Positions 49,211 through 57,807 of a stretch of DNA of 64,000 nucleotides are shown here, piece after piece. The position numbers were made by a program, and so were the translations under genes. The stretch covers positions 104,471 through 168,470 of the forward strand of contig NZ_BONF01000029.1 in assembly GCF_016862575.1 (NCBI RefSeq), written 5' to 3'. This DNA is from Catellatospora bangladeshensis. Lineage in GTDB: Bacteria > Actinomycetota > Actinomycetes > Mycobacteriales > Micromonosporaceae. Every line of letters begins with the position of its first letter. Position 1 is the stretch's first letter. The notes below the pieces were generated by a model, which searched no databases, was not told the DNA's origin, and was given only the letters and a program-made list of their open reading frames with translations.

Positions 49211-49714
49211 ATGCACGATGTCGCCGTGCGACGGAGATGGCGCAGGCCCTACAGCCTGGACAACGGCCTGGGCATCGTGGCGAGCTGGCTGTTCGTTCTC
49301 GGCACCGGCTCGCTGTTCTGCCTGATCGACCTGCTCGCGGGCGGCCGGCGCTTCGGCGTGTACGCCGTGTGCTGGCTGCTGACCGGTGCGGTGGTCCGGG
49401 CGGGCCTGGTGGGCCTGTTCGTGAGCGACGGCGCGGTACGCGTGCGCCGCTTCTGGCGGACGTACACCATGCCGTGGCACGAGGTCAGAACCGTCGAGAT
49501 GCGACCACGTGCGCCCTGGGGCCACCAGGGGATCCGGATCGTCACAAGCCGGCACGAGGTGATCGACACACCGGTGCTGAGCGCGCCGCCCGGCCCGTGG
49601 CGCCCCGCGTTGCACGCGCAGCAGCGCGGCGGCCCGGTGAGCCGGATGCTGCCACCGCACGAGTTCGAGCAGGTCATGACCTTGCTGAAGCGCCGGTCGG
49701 GCGGCACGGCCTGA
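49211..49714 (+). CDS. two-span membrane protein, PH-domain-like
   Basis: 167 residues from ATG 49211 (GTG 49208 also possible). Two hydrophobic spans (~20-42 and ~50-72) precede a soluble part with VSDGAVRVRRFWRTYTMPWHEVRTVEMRP, resembling bacterial PH domains that follow membrane spans. Function unknown. Confidence 0.7.
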   Translation: MHDVAVRRRWRRPYSLDNGLGIVASWLFVLGTGSLFCLIDLLAGGRRFGVYAVCWLLTGAVVRAGLVGLFVSDGAVRVRRFWRTYTMPWHEVRTVEMRPRAPWGHQGIRIVTSRHEVIDTPVLSAPPGPWRPALHAQQRGGPVSRMLPPHEFEQVMTLLKRRSGGTA

Positions 49715-49737
49715 CCGGCGGCGATAGGGTCGGCCGT

Positions 49738-50478
49738 GTGGCGCTGCGACTGGTACAGGTGAACTACAAGGCTCGGGACGACTCGGCGCTCGGCCGGTTC
49801 TGGGCGGAGGCGCTCGGCTGGCATGCCTCCGGCTCGGGATCCGGGGCGACCAGCGCCGCACCCGCGGGCTTCGACTGGACGGACCCCGACGCGCCGGTCT
49901 GCATCGACGTCATCGCCGTCCCGGACCCGGCGACGGTGGCGTACCGGATGCACCTCGATCTCGCCACCACCTCCCTGGAGCACCAGCGGGAGCTGGTCGC
50001 GCGGCTGCGGGAACTCGGCGCGACGCCCGCCGACGTGGGCCAGGGCGACGTCCCGTGGACGGTGCTGGCCGGCCCGGAGGGCAACCTGTTCTGCGTGCTG
50101 GAGCCCCGGGAGGTCTACCGGGACACCGGTCCGATCGCGGCGATGGTGGTCGACTGCGCCGACCCTCGCGCCATGGCCCGGTTCTGGGGCGCGGCCCTGG
50201 ACTGGACCGTGCACGAGGCGGCCGGCGACTTCGCGCGGCTGCGCTCGCCCAAGGGCACCGGGCCGTATCTGGAGTTCCTGCGCACGCCCGGCGTGCAGAC
50301 CGGTCGGCACCGCGCCCACCTCGACCTGGTGCCGTGTCGCGGCGACGATCAGGCTGCGGAGACGGCCCGGCTGGTCAGCCTCGGCGCGACGCCGGCCGCC
50401 GTGGGCCGGCGCGACTTCTCGTGGCAGATCCTGGCCGACCCGGAGGGCAACGAGTTCTGCATCCTGGCCCCGGGCTGA
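49738..50478 (+). CDS. tandem VOC-domain protein
   Basis: 246 residues from GTG 49738, two glyoxalase/bleomycin-resistance-like modules (~1-120 and ~125-246). Each ends with a PEGN motif (AGPEGNLFCVLEP, ADPEGNEFCILAPG). Metal ligands are not obvious, so a binding rather than catalytic role is possible. Confidence 0.88.
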   Translation: MALRLVQVNYKARDDSALGRFWAEALGWHASGSGSGATSAAPAGFDWTDPDAPVCIDVIAVPDPATVAYRMHLDLATTSLEHQRELVARLRELGATPADVGQGDVPWTVLAGPEGNLFCVLEPREVYRDTGPIAAMVVDCADPRAMARFWGAALDWTVHEAAGDFARLRSPKGTGPYLEFLRTPGVQTGRHRAHLDLVPCRGDDQAAETARLVSLGATPAAVGRRDFSWQILADPEGNEFCILAPG

Positions 50479-50545
50479 CGCACAGGTACGCCGGGCAGCG
50501 CCGATGCCGTCCGCCCGCCCATCGGGCGGCACGATCCCCGTCGGA

Positions 50546-51190
50546 TCAGCTCGCCTCGGGTGCAGGTCCGGCCGCGGACCCGCCCGGCGAGCCACCGAAC
50601 AGGCGGTCGAGGTGGTACGTGAGGATCGCCAGCGCGGCGTCGCCGTCGCGCTGGCCGCCGAGCACGCTGGAGCCGAGGCCGTTGGTCAGGGCCAGCAGGC
50701 CCGCAGCCGTCGTCGGCGCGTCCAGGTCCGGATCGACCTGGCCCGACCGCTGGGCGGTGCGCAGGTGGCCGGCGAGGAAGCGTTCGAGCAGGTCGGGGTA
50801 TGTCGCGCCGTGGTCGGCGGCGAGTGCCGGCTCGGCCAGCACCAGGGCGTAGTACGCGGCGTAGGTCCTGGTGAGGCGCCGGCTTTCCGCGTCGGTCGGC
50901 AGGATCGCGGTGAGGGTGCCGTAGACGAGGCTGCGCGGGGTGGGCGGCATGCCGAGGGCGCGGATGTGCGCCTCCACCCGTGCGGAGAGCTGTTCGCCGA
51001 GGTAGGCGAGGGCGCCGAGCAGCAGTTCCTGCTTGGTGTGGAAGTAGTACTGGACCAGGCGCAGGGATACGCCGGCCTCCGTGGCCACCTCGCGCATGCT
51101 CGCCGCCTGCAGGCCCCTGGTGCTGGCGATGCGCAGCAGGGCTTCGCCGATCTGCCGGCGCCGCAGGTCATGGTCCACGCGCTTGGGCAC
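50546..51190 (-). CDS. TetR-family regulator
   Basis: 214 residues. HTH near 25-50 (SMREVATEAGVSLRLVQYYF), ligand domain after. Divergent from an alpha/beta-hydrolase gene 110 bases away, with a perfect palindrome between them, so it probably represses that hydrolase and itself. Confidence 0.92.
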   Translation of the reverse strand: MPKRVDHDLRRRQIGEALLRIASTRGLQAASMREVATEAGVSLRLVQYYFHTKQELLLGALAYLGEQLSARVEAHIRALGMPPTPRSLVYGTLTAILPTDAESRRLTRTYAAYYALVLAEPALAADHGATYPDLLERFLAGHLRTAQRSGQVDPDLDAPTTAAGLLALTNGLGSSVLGGQRDGDAALAILTYHLDRLFGGSPGGSAAGPAPEAS

Positions 51191-51258
51191 TGTGCTCCAT
51201 CCGGTCTGACGGTCGTGTCGGGGCTGTCACGTGGGCCTATCATGCAACAGGATTTTGA

Positions 51259-51274
51259 TGATACGTTCGTATCA
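51259..51274. promoter_or_regulatory. TetR operator TGATACG-TT-CGTATCA
   Basis: Perfect 7-base arms with a two-base centre in an A/T-rich patch, 26 bases before the hydrolase ATG. It almost certainly binds the divergent TetR protein. Confidence 0.7.
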
Positions 51275-51299
51275 AAAACGCGTCGATCGGAGACCTGAC

Positions 51300-52187
51300 A
51301 TGACCGAGGCACGTCTCAGCGTGTTCACCAGCGACAAGGCACGAGCCAAGTTCCTGGCGGCGTACGAGCGCGCCTTCGGCCGGGTCTGGCCCGCCGGCCA
51401 CAGCCGCATCGACGTGCCCACCTCCTTCGGCACCACCCGGGTGTACCGGACGGGGCGGCCCGGCGGCGTTCCGTTCGTGCTGCTGCCCGGCGCGGGCGGC
51501 AACGCGCTCGGATGGCACCAGTACGTGACGCGATGGGGCCAAACCCGGCCCGTCATCGCGATCGACCCGGTCGGCGAGCCCGGACACTCCACACAGGACA
51601 GCCCGGTCACCGACGGCCGCGACCTCGCCCGCTGGCTCGACGAGGTGCTCGCCGCCCTGGACGTCGACCGTGCGCACCTCGTCGGCTGCTCCTACGGCGG
51701 CTGGGTCGCCCTGCAGCACCAGCTCCACACCCCCGGCCGCGCCGCCACGATCACGCTGCTGGACCCGGCGGGATTCGGCCGGATCACCAAACGGTTCATC
51801 GCCTGGGTGGTCGTGGGCGGGCTCGCCGGGCTCACCCCCCGCCCGCTGCGCCACCGCGCGGCACGCTGGCTGCGCAACGCCACCCTGCTCGACGACGATC
51901 TCATGAGCCTGGCGCTCGCCTCGACGGGCTTCCGGCGGCGGCTGCCCGCGCCGCCGCCGCTCACCGACGACGAGCTGCGCGCGATCACCGTCCCCACCCT
52001 GGCGCTGCTCGGCGGGCGCAGCCAGATGTACGACGCCGAGCAGGTGGCCGCCCGCATCCGCGCACTGATGCCGGCCGGGCGCGCTGATGTCGTCCCAGGC
52101 GCCGGACACGATCTGCAGGTGCACAGCCCCGGCCTCGTCACCGAGCGGGCCGCCGAGTTCACGTCCCGTAGCGAGCACCGAGCCTAG
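51300..52187 (+). CDS. alpha/beta-hydrolase
   Basis: 295 residues from ATG 51300 with GGAG upstream. Oxyanion segment LLPGAGGNALGW, nucleophile elbow GCSYGGW (Ser), and catalytic His in VPGAGHDL are visible. Substrate unknown; TetR control suggests an induced esterase or detoxifying enzyme. 52188-52422 holds no gene seen. Confidence 0.9.
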   Translation: MTEARLSVFTSDKARAKFLAAYERAFGRVWPAGHSRIDVPTSFGTTRVYRTGRPGGVPFVLLPGAGGNALGWHQYVTRWGQTRPVIAIDPVGEPGHSTQDSPVTDGRDLARWLDEVLAALDVDRAHLVGCSYGGWVALQHQLHTPGRAATITLLDPAGFGRITKRFIAWVVVGGLAGLTPRPLRHRAARWLRNATLLDDDLMSLALASTGFRRRLPAPPPLTDDELRAITVPTLALLGGRSQMYDAEQVAARIRALMPAGRADVVPGAGHDLQVHSPGLVTERAAEFTSRSEHRA

Positions 52188-52422
52188 GCATGGCAGTCGG
52201 CTGAGCCCTGAGCCAGGTCAGCTCGTCGATCGACAGGACCTGCCCTGCGGCCGGGTCCGAACCTGCGGCGTCGCGGGCGGACGCAAATCCGAGCGCCGGG
52301 GGCCACCGATGCGGTGTGCCAAGACGTAGTCACTGCAGAGGGCGCGAGCATGCCCGCTGCCGGCTCCGACGATCCGCATCGGACGAAGCGATGGTGAAGG
52401 CGCGAGACGAGAGGAGCAGCGG

Positions 52423-52467
52423 ATGACCGGAACCCACTCGATCGCGGCGTGCGCGGTGGTGCGATGA
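52423..52467 (+). CDS. 14-codon upstream ORF coupled to the DUF5317 gene
   Basis: A strong GAGGAG site precedes ATG 52423; the frame MTGTHSIAACAVVR ends in ATGA that overlaps the DUF5317 start. It looks like a coupling or leader peptide rather than a free protein. Confidence 0.45.
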   Translation: MTGTHSIAACAVVR

Positions 52468-53045
52468 CGATTCACGGCCTGCTCCTGCTCATCGCACCAC
52501 CGGCCCTGGGCGTCATCGTCGGGTACGCCTGCGGAGGCCGCCTCGCGAGCCTGCGGAACCTCCGGCTCTCGGCCCTGTGGCTCCTGTGGCTGGCCGCCCT
52601 CGTCCAGGCGGCGCAGTACTACGTGACCCCCCTGCGCCATCCCGCCCTGCTCGCCGTCGTGTTCGGCCTGGTCCTGTGGTGGCTGGCCCTCAACCTGCCC
52701 GCATGGCCGCTCGCCATCCGCATCGCCGGCGTCGCCATCACCGTGGGTGCGCTCGCCAACGGGCTGACCATCGCCCTCAACGGCCGCATGCCCTACGAGC
52801 CCGCCACCGCCGAAGCAGTCGGCCTGCGGCCGGGCCTCACCACACCCAAGAACGAACCCGCCGACCACGCCACCCGGCTCGCGTTCCTCGGCGACACGAT
52901 CCCCGTCCCGCCGCTGCGGAAGGTCGTCAGTCCCGGCGACCTGCTCATCGGCACCGGAACCGTCGCGCTCACGGCGCTCGCGATGCGCCGCCGCCGCGAC
53001 CGGCCCGATCCGCCACCCCGACCCGTAACAGGAGGTGACACATGA
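52464..53045 (+). CDS. DUF5317 membrane protein
   Basis: 193 residues, about five hydrophobic spans (MTIHGLLLLIAPPALGVIVG onward) and a cytoplasmic Arg/Pro-rich tail. The N-GRMPYEP loop and the THLGDTIPVP-like FLGDTIPVPPLRKVVSPGDLLI segment are hallmarks of DUF5317. Its stop overlaps the first of three micropeptide ORFs, giving an operon. Function unknown. Confidence 0.88.
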   Translation: MTIHGLLLLIAPPALGVIVGYACGGRLASLRNLRLSALWLLWLAALVQAAQYYVTPLRHPALLAVVFGLVLWWLALNLPAWPLAIRIAGVAITVGALANGLTIALNGRMPYEPATAEAVGLRPGLTTPKNEPADHATRLAFLGDTIPVPPLRKVVSPGDLLIGTGTVALTALAMRRRRDRPDPPPRPVTGGDT

Positions 53046-53149
53046 CCCTGTCCATCAACTGGCGCCAGGCCGCCTACGCGATCCTCACGCTGGCATCGCT
53101 GGCCCTGCTGCTCTACACGATCGGCGCACCGATGACGGAAGGCAGTTAG
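53042..53149 (+). CDS. micropeptide A, 35 residues, LLYTIGAP family
   Basis: ATG overlaps the DUF5317 stop. One hydrophobic helix ends LLLYTIGAP, followed by MTEGS. It shares LASL.LLLYTIGAP with the next two ORFs and carries an extra N-terminal segment (MTLSINWRQAAYA). Confidence 0.65.
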   Translation: MTLSINWRQAAYAILTLASLALLLYTIGAPMTEGS

Positions 53150-53157
53150 GAGCCGGC

Positions 53158-53241
53158 ATGAGAGTCCGCATCCTCGTGGCGCTCCTGTCACTGGCCACAC
53201 TGCTCTACACGGTAGGCGCACCCCACGAGCACGGAGGCTGA
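53158..53241 (+). CDS. micropeptide B, 27 residues, LLYT(V/I)GAP family
   Basis: ATG 53158 behind TTAGGAG, eight bases after micropeptide A stops. Sequence: MRVRILVALLSLATLLYTVG then APHEHGG. Near-identical in plan to micropeptide C; one membrane helix with a short His/Gly tail. Confidence 0.65.
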   Translation: MRVRILVALLSLATLLYTVGAPHEHGG

Positions 53242-53243
53242 TC

Positions 53244-53327
53244 ATGCGCATCCGCGTCACGCTGGCGCTCGTCTCGCTGGCCACGCTGCTCTACACGATC
53301 GGCGCCCCGTACGACCACGGCGGCTGA
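53244..53327 (+). CDS. micropeptide C, 27 residues, LLYTIGAP family
   Basis: ATG 53244 two bases after micropeptide B stops, with GGAGG within the B stop region. Sequence: MRIRVTLALVSLATLLYTIG then APYDHGG. The B-C repeat unit is 86 bases, pointing to tandem duplication. A hairpin follows at 53347. Confidence 0.65.
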   Translation: MRIRVTLALVSLATLLYTIGAPYDHGG

Positions 53328-53346
53328 TCTCTCCTCCGCCCGATGA

Positions 53347-53380
53347 GCGGTGCGGGCGGCGATGTCGCGGCCCGCACCGC
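53347..53380. terminator. bidirectional terminator after the micropeptides
   Basis: Perfect 11-base arms GCGGTGCGGGC (53347-53357) and GCCCGCACCGC (53370-53380) between the micropeptide C stop and the convergent ArsR stop. Confidence 0.75.
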
Positions 53381-53436
53381 CCCGAGGGCGTACAAAGCAG
53401 AATTTGCCCTGGTCCTCGCCGGTGAACGGCGGGCAA

Positions 53437-54135
53437 TCAGTCGATGTCAGGCAGTTCCAGCAGGCGGCCGAGTTCACTCTTTCCGCTGGGGGTGATTCTC
53501 ACGGCTCTGCCGGACCCCACCCTTGCCACCCATCGATTGTCGAGCAGCCGCCGGCAGAGCTCGGCCCCGGCGATGCCGGCCAGGTGCTGGCGGCGTTCCG
53601 TCCAGTCGAGGCATCCGCGTGCCAGCGGCCGCCTGCTCTGGCGCAGCTCGGCCGGATCCAGTCCAAGCTCGTCGGTGAGCCAGGTCAGCCCGGCCGGGGT
53701 GAGGGCGAAGCCGCCGGTCTGGTCGAGCAAGCCTGCCGCTGTCATCGCGTCGGTCAGCGCGACGCCGAGCCGCCCGGCGAGGTGGTCGTAGCAGGTGCGG
53801 CCCCGTCGCAGGGCGGCGCCGGCGGTCGCCTCCCGCAGCCCGCGGACCGGGGTCCGGGTGGGACCGGTGTGGGCAGCCAGGTCTTCGATCAGCTGCGCGA
53901 CAGCCGGACCCGCGAGCTGGACATACCGATGGCGGCCCTGGCGCCGTTCCACGAGGAGGCCGCCGCTGATCAGACGGTGCAGGTGCTCGGTCGCGGTGGA
54001 GGGAGCGACTCCCGCGTGGGCCGCGAGTTCGCCTGCGGTCCAGGCACGGCCGTCGAGCAGCGCCAGGCAGATGGCGGCGCGCGTCTGGTCGGCGAGCAGT
54101 GCCGCGAGTGAGGCCAGCTCCGTGGCGGGGTTCAT
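53437..54135 (-). CDS. ArsR-type winged-helix regulator
   Basis: 232 residues. An N-terminal winged helix (AGELAAHAGVAPSTATEHLHRL, RRQGRHRYVQLAG) of ArsR type is followed by a longer C-terminal part with a second wing-like element. No metal-binding Cys pattern. Divergent from the short P450-like/PEP-mutase pair, 63 bases away, which it probably controls. Confidence 0.9.
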   Translation of the reverse strand: MNPATELASLAALLADQTRAAICLALLDGRAWTAGELAAHAGVAPSTATEHLHRLISGGLLVERRQGRHRYVQLAGPAVAQLIEDLAAHTGPTRTPVRGLREATAGAALRRGRTCYDHLAGRLGVALTDAMTAAGLLDQTGGFALTPAGLTWLTDELGLDPAELRQSRRPLARGCLDWTERRQHLAGIAGAELCRRLLDNRWVARVGSGRAVRITPSGKSELGRLLELPDID

Positions 54136-54198
54136 GGTCCCATTGTGGCGGGGATCGTTTCGGCGGGCACCGAACCGTCACGGCCCTAGCGTGACCGT

Positions 54199-54876
54199 AT
54201 GCAGCAGATCCGCGGCCGTGACGCCGCCCTCGCCGTTCTGCACGACCCCCTGTTCGTGGTGCCGCCCGCGCCACCGGCCCCGACCGGGGTGGCGTGGCTG
54301 CGCGCCACGGTCGGCCGCTTCTGCAACGGTCCGGCGCACGAGCGCCGGCGTGCCCTGTCGATCGCGGTCCTGTCGGCGATCCCGCTGGACGCGCTGCGCA
54401 CCAGCGCATCGGTGCACCCGGTGCAGGTCCTGGCCCAGGCCATGGGTATCGATGAGCACGTCGTCGAGTTCGTGCGGGACGTGGCGCAGGCATATCAGCC
54501 CGGCACCGGCGACGACGCGCGCGCCGACGCGGCGGTCGGCCGCCTGGTCGCGATCTTCGGCGGTGGGTACGACGAACAGACCGCGGCACGCATCGGGGTG
54601 CTGGTGCAGGCGTGTGAGCCGACTGCGGCCCTGATCGACAGGGCCCGGCAGCGCCCCGTCGAGGACGTGCTGCGTGACGATCCGCCTGTGCCCGCGACCA
54701 GACGGTGTGCCCTCGAACCGACGACGGTCGGCGGGGTCAGCGTCCGAGCAGGTGAGGTGGTGCAGGTGCAGCTGGCGGGCGAGCTGGCGTTCGGTGCCGG
54801 GCCGCGGCGCTGTCCCGGCCGCGAGCACGCCCTGGCCCTCGTCGCGACGAGCCGGTTCGAGGGAGGTGCGGCATGA
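54199..54876 (+). CDS. short cytochrome P450-like protein (225 residues)
   Basis: The C terminus has a full haem-binding loop FGAGPRRCPGREHALA with the thiolate Cys, but the protein is about half the usual ~400 residues and I cannot find the I-helix A/G-G-x-D/E-T or a clear E-x-x-R. The frame is intact and its stop overlaps the next gene, so it is not simply broken. Either a reduced haem protein or an ancient truncated P450. Regulated with the lyase-like gene. Confidence 0.75.
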   Translation: MQQIRGRDAALAVLHDPLFVVPPAPPAPTGVAWLRATVGRFCNGPAHERRRALSIAVLSAIPLDALRTSASVHPVQVLAQAMGIDEHVVEFVRDVAQAYQPGTGDDARADAAVGRLVAIFGGGYDEQTAARIGVLVQACEPTAALIDRARQRPVEDVLRDDPPVPATRRCALEPTTVGGVSVRAGEVVQVQLAGELAFGAGPRRCPGREHALALVATSRFEGGAA

Positions 54877-55619
54877 GGGACTTCGCCGCCCTGCACCGCA
54901 CCGGTGATCCGCTCGTGCTGCCGAACGTGTGGGACGTCGCGTCGGCCCGGCACCTGGCCGCGGCCGGTTTCACCGCCCTCGGCACGACCAGCCTCGGTAT
55001 CGCCGCCGCGAACGGTCTGCCCGACGGGCAGGGTGCCGTCTGCGCCGAGACGGTACGCCTGATCGCCGCCCTGGCGCCGCTGCCGGTGTGCCTCACCGCC
55101 GACATCGAGACCGGATCGGTCGAGGCCGCGGCCGCGGTGGCCGAAGCCGGGGCCGCGGGCGTCAACATGGAGGACGCCATGGGTCCGGCGGCGGCGCACG
55201 CCGCGCTGATCCGGGCGGTGAAACGGCAGGTGCCGGGGTTGTTCGTCAACGCGCGCACCGACACCTACTGGCAGCGGCCGGGTGATCTGGCGGAGACGCT
55301 GGCCCGGGTGCGGCTCTACGCCGATGCCGGCGCCGACGGGGTGTTCGTCCCCGGGCTGTCGGACCCGGGGGACATCGCCGCGGTCGTGGCGGCGGTCGAC
55401 CTCCCGGTCAACGTGCTGTTCCTGCCTGATCGGCACACCGTCGCCGCACTGGCCGACCTCGGCGTGCGGCGGATCAGCACCGGCTCGCTGCTGTTTCGTG
55501 CCGCGCTGGCAGCGTCGGCGCAGACCGCCGTCGCCGTCCGGGACGGCCTTCCGATAGCGGCGGGCCTTCCCTCATACGCACAGGTCAACGCCGGAAGCCA
55601 GGCTACGGGCGACAGCTGA
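54873..55619 (+). CDS. isocitrate lyase/PEP mutase family protein
   Basis: 248 residues. PEP-mutase/ICL TIM-barrel landmarks: LPNVWDVASARHL, TTSLGIAAANG, ADIETG, GVNMEDAMG and FVNARTDTYW. The KKCG catalytic loop of true isocitrate lyases is absent, as usual in this subfamily, so it is likely a C-C lyase or mutase on a small oxo-acid. ATG overlaps the P450-like stop. Confidence 0.92.
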   Translation: MRDFAALHRTGDPLVLPNVWDVASARHLAAAGFTALGTTSLGIAAANGLPDGQGAVCAETVRLIAALAPLPVCLTADIETGSVEAAAAVAEAGAAGVNMEDAMGPAAAHAALIRAVKRQVPGLFVNARTDTYWQRPGDLAETLARVRLYADAGADGVFVPGLSDPGDIAAVVAAVDLPVNVLFLPDRHTVAALADLGVRRISTGSLLFRAALAASAQTAVAVRDGLPIAAGLPSYAQVNAGSQATGDS

Positions 55620-55645
55620 CCGCGATGGAGTCATGCGAATCTGCG

Positions 55646-56278
55646 TCAGGGGGTGGCCGCGGCTTTGACCGCGGCGCCCTCGATGACGACCTCCAGGCAG
55701 TCGCGGAACAGGTCGTCCACGGTGCGGCCGGGTTGGAAGTACTCGGTGACCGCGGCGACAACGGTCGGGTGCTGCCGGGTGAACGTGTCCAGGTCGAAGT
55801 GTTTCAGCGTGTCCGGATCCGGGCGTGGGGCCTGCTCTTCGAGGACGTGGCCCACCGTGAAGCGCTCGACGGTCAGGACGATCACGCGGGCCTGGCGCAA
55901 CGGGATGCCGCGCGCGACCAGGGTGCTCATCGCGAGTTCGGAGATGGCCGCCATGTGGTGGGAGAGCTGGGAGGCCGAGACGACGCGGGCGCCGTCCTTG
56001 TGGGCGAGCAGCGCTCGGCGCAGCCGCTCGGCCAGGCCGCTCAACCAGTCCTGCCAGGGCTGTTCGGGTTGCGGCGGGGTCATGTCGCCGAACTCCTGGT
56101 CGAGTATCGCGTCGGCGATCGCGGTGAGCAGGGCCGCTTTGTTGGGCAGGTGCCAGTAGAGGGTCGGCGATTGCACGCCCAGCCGCGCGGCGAGTCTGCG
56201 GGTCGTCACGCCGTCGAGGCCCTCGGCGTCCAGCAGGGCGACGGCCTCGGCGACGATCCGCTGTCGGTCTAGCGCCAA
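55646..56278 (-). CDS. TetR-class repressor with TetR_C-type domain
   Basis: 210 residues from TTG 56278, favoured because GGGAGG sits seven bases upstream; GTG 56299 is the alternative without a ribosome site. HTH TTRRLAARLGVQSPTLYWHL and a TetR_C-like ligand domain (LLAHKDGARVVSASQL) closely resemble classical tetracycline repressors. Two tetO-like operators lie just upstream. No tetracycline efflux gene is adjacent; the divergent gene encodes a small basic protein instead. Confidence 0.9.
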   Translation of the reverse strand: MALDRQRIVAEAVALLDAEGLDGVTTRRLAARLGVQSPTLYWHLPNKAALLTAIADAILDQEFGDMTPPQPEQPWQDWLSGLAERLRRALLAHKDGARVVSASQLSHHMAAISELAMSTLVARGIPLRQARVIVLTVERFTVGHVLEEQAPRPDPDTLKHFDLDTFTRQHPTVVAAVTEYFQPGRTVDDLFRDCLEVVIEGAAVKAAATP

Positions 56279-56300
56279 CTCGGTACCTCCCGCCCGCACT

Positions 56301-56333
56301 CTATCAGTGCTAGGGTTTCCCTATCACCGATAG
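56301..56333. promoter_or_regulatory. pair of tetO-like operators
   Basis: CTATCAGTGCTAG (56301-56313) and CTATCACCGATAG (56321-56333), 20 bases apart, match the classical tetO half-sites CTATC and GATAG almost exactly. They overlap the divergent promoters of the TetR gene and the gene at 56348. Confidence 0.75.
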
Positions 56334-56347
56334 AGAGGGAGCTGAAG

Positions 56348-56596
56348 ATGGCAAAGGAGCACTCGCCGGGCGGCCTGCTGCACCGGGCGACGCACCGCAC
56401 TCCCGGCGTTCCCGCACATGCCGAGCGGCCGGCCGGGCACCAGGGGGCGAAGGTCCACGGCCACCCGCGTCACGTCGGCGGCGCCGTGGCTCACCCCTCG
56501 CTGAACCGCAGGTGGAATCACTCCCCCGCCCGGCCTCCCCGGTTCATGCGGGCCTGGCAGCGCCGGATCGCGTCGTTGTTCGGCCGGGAGCTGTGA
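56348..56596 (+). CDS. 82-residue small basic His/Arg-rich protein
   Basis: ATG 56348 with GAGAGGGAG upstream, directly behind the tetO-like sites. The product is rich in His, Arg and Pro (MAKEHSPGGLLHRATHRT ... RHVGGAVAHPSLNRRWNH) with a C-terminal basic segment MRAWQRRIASLFGREL. No known domain. As the only divergent partner of the TetR gene it may be its main target. Confidence 0.5.
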   Translation: MAKEHSPGGLLHRATHRTPGVPAHAERPAGHQGAKVHGHPRHVGGAVAHPSLNRRWNHSPARPPRFMRAWQRRIASLFGREL

Positions 56597-56680
56597 TGAC
56601 GGAGGCGCCGCCGCACCAGCCGGTGGCACCTCCCCACCAGGGCTTCCCCCGGGCGCGGCGGCTGGAGGGCCTCCGGCAGG

Positions 56681-57604
56681 TCACCTGAGCAGCGCTTCGA
56701 GTTCCGGAAGCCGGCCGAACAGGTCGGGCAGGCCGCGCAGGCCGTCGCGTACGGACTCGTGCGACAGGGCGAGATCGGGGCCGGTGCTCGCCTCCACACC
56801 GGCGAGGCAGCGGAGGATGTTCCACCTCGTGTGCCCCAGCCAGCCGCCGATCATGAACACGAACCAGCTCGGACCCCACGGCGGCAGCGCTCCGCCCGCC
56901 GCGGCATAGCCCTCGCGGACCGCGTGGAAGACGGCGGGCCGGACGTCGTCGAAGCCAGGTCCTTTCGCGATGCTCAGCGCTGTCGAGCCCAGCTCACCGG
57001 ACAGGTCGAGCATCCCCGAGAGCTCCCAGTCGAGCAGCACCGGCCGGCCCTGCCGGGCGAGCAGGTTCCACGGCTGGATGTCCCGATGGGTCAGTACGAC
57101 GGGGCCTGGCCGCTCGCAGGCATCGACGAAGTGGGCAATCGCGAGGAACGTCTCCACCTCGGAGGCGAGCTCGCCGGCCCACGGCTGTCCGGTGGCCGCC
57201 GCCCGCGTGGCGAGCTCGGGCCAGTCCCGCGGCGTCGGCTCCTCGACCGGCACACGGGTCCACGCGACGTCGAGCGTGTGGATGCGCGCGAGGATCTCAC
57301 CGATCTCGTACGCGTACGCCACCGGCACCGGCGCCTCGGGCACCGTCTCTCCCTCGACCCATCGGTGAACGAGCGTGCCGTGGCCGGCCGCGATCGGCTC
57401 CGGCATCGGGATGCCGACCGCGAAGGCCGCCCGCTCGAACCGGAACACATCCTCGGCGCGATAAGACCGGCGGCGGTCGGCGAGGTTCAGCTCCTTCACC
57501 GCGAACGACCCCTGCTCGGTGTCGAGCCGGTACATCCGGTTCGCGAACCCGCCGTGAACGCGGATCATCGGCCCGAGCGGCGCCCCGAGACGCGAAAGAT
57601 CCAC
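56681..57604 (-). CDS. aminoglycoside-phosphotransferase-family kinase
   Basis: 307 residues with FAVKEL lysine strand, THRDIQPWNLL catalytic loop and LLDWELSG metal site. Some members are choline- or fructosamine-type kinases; the exact substrate is unknown. 57605-57807 has no gene seen. Confidence 0.88.
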   Translation of the reverse strand: MDLSRLGAPLGPMIRVHGGFANRMYRLDTEQGSFAVKELNLADRRRSYRAEDVFRFERAAFAVGIPMPEPIAAGHGTLVHRWVEGETVPEAPVPVAYAYEIGEILARIHTLDVAWTRVPVEEPTPRDWPELATRAAATGQPWAGELASEVETFLAIAHFVDACERPGPVVLTHRDIQPWNLLARQGRPVLLDWELSGMLDLSGELGSTALSIAKGPGFDDVRPAVFHAVREGYAAAGGALPPWGPSWFVFMIGGWLGHTRWNILRCLAGVEASTGPDLALSHESVRDGLRGLPDLFGRLPELEALLR

Positions 57605-57807
57605 CCACGAATTCTAGGGACCGGCAGCTGCCTGGTGCACCAGACTTTCCGCGCCGCATGCGCACTTCAGATGGTCACATGCATCGTCTGCGGTGAGGCC
57701 CACCCGCATGCCGGGCACCGGCGTCCCCGCGCTGTCCGGTTGCGCCGGAACGGGCCGTCGAGTAGTTTTCCGGGCACGCCAGCGCGAGCCGAAGGGAGGT
57801 CAGAACC

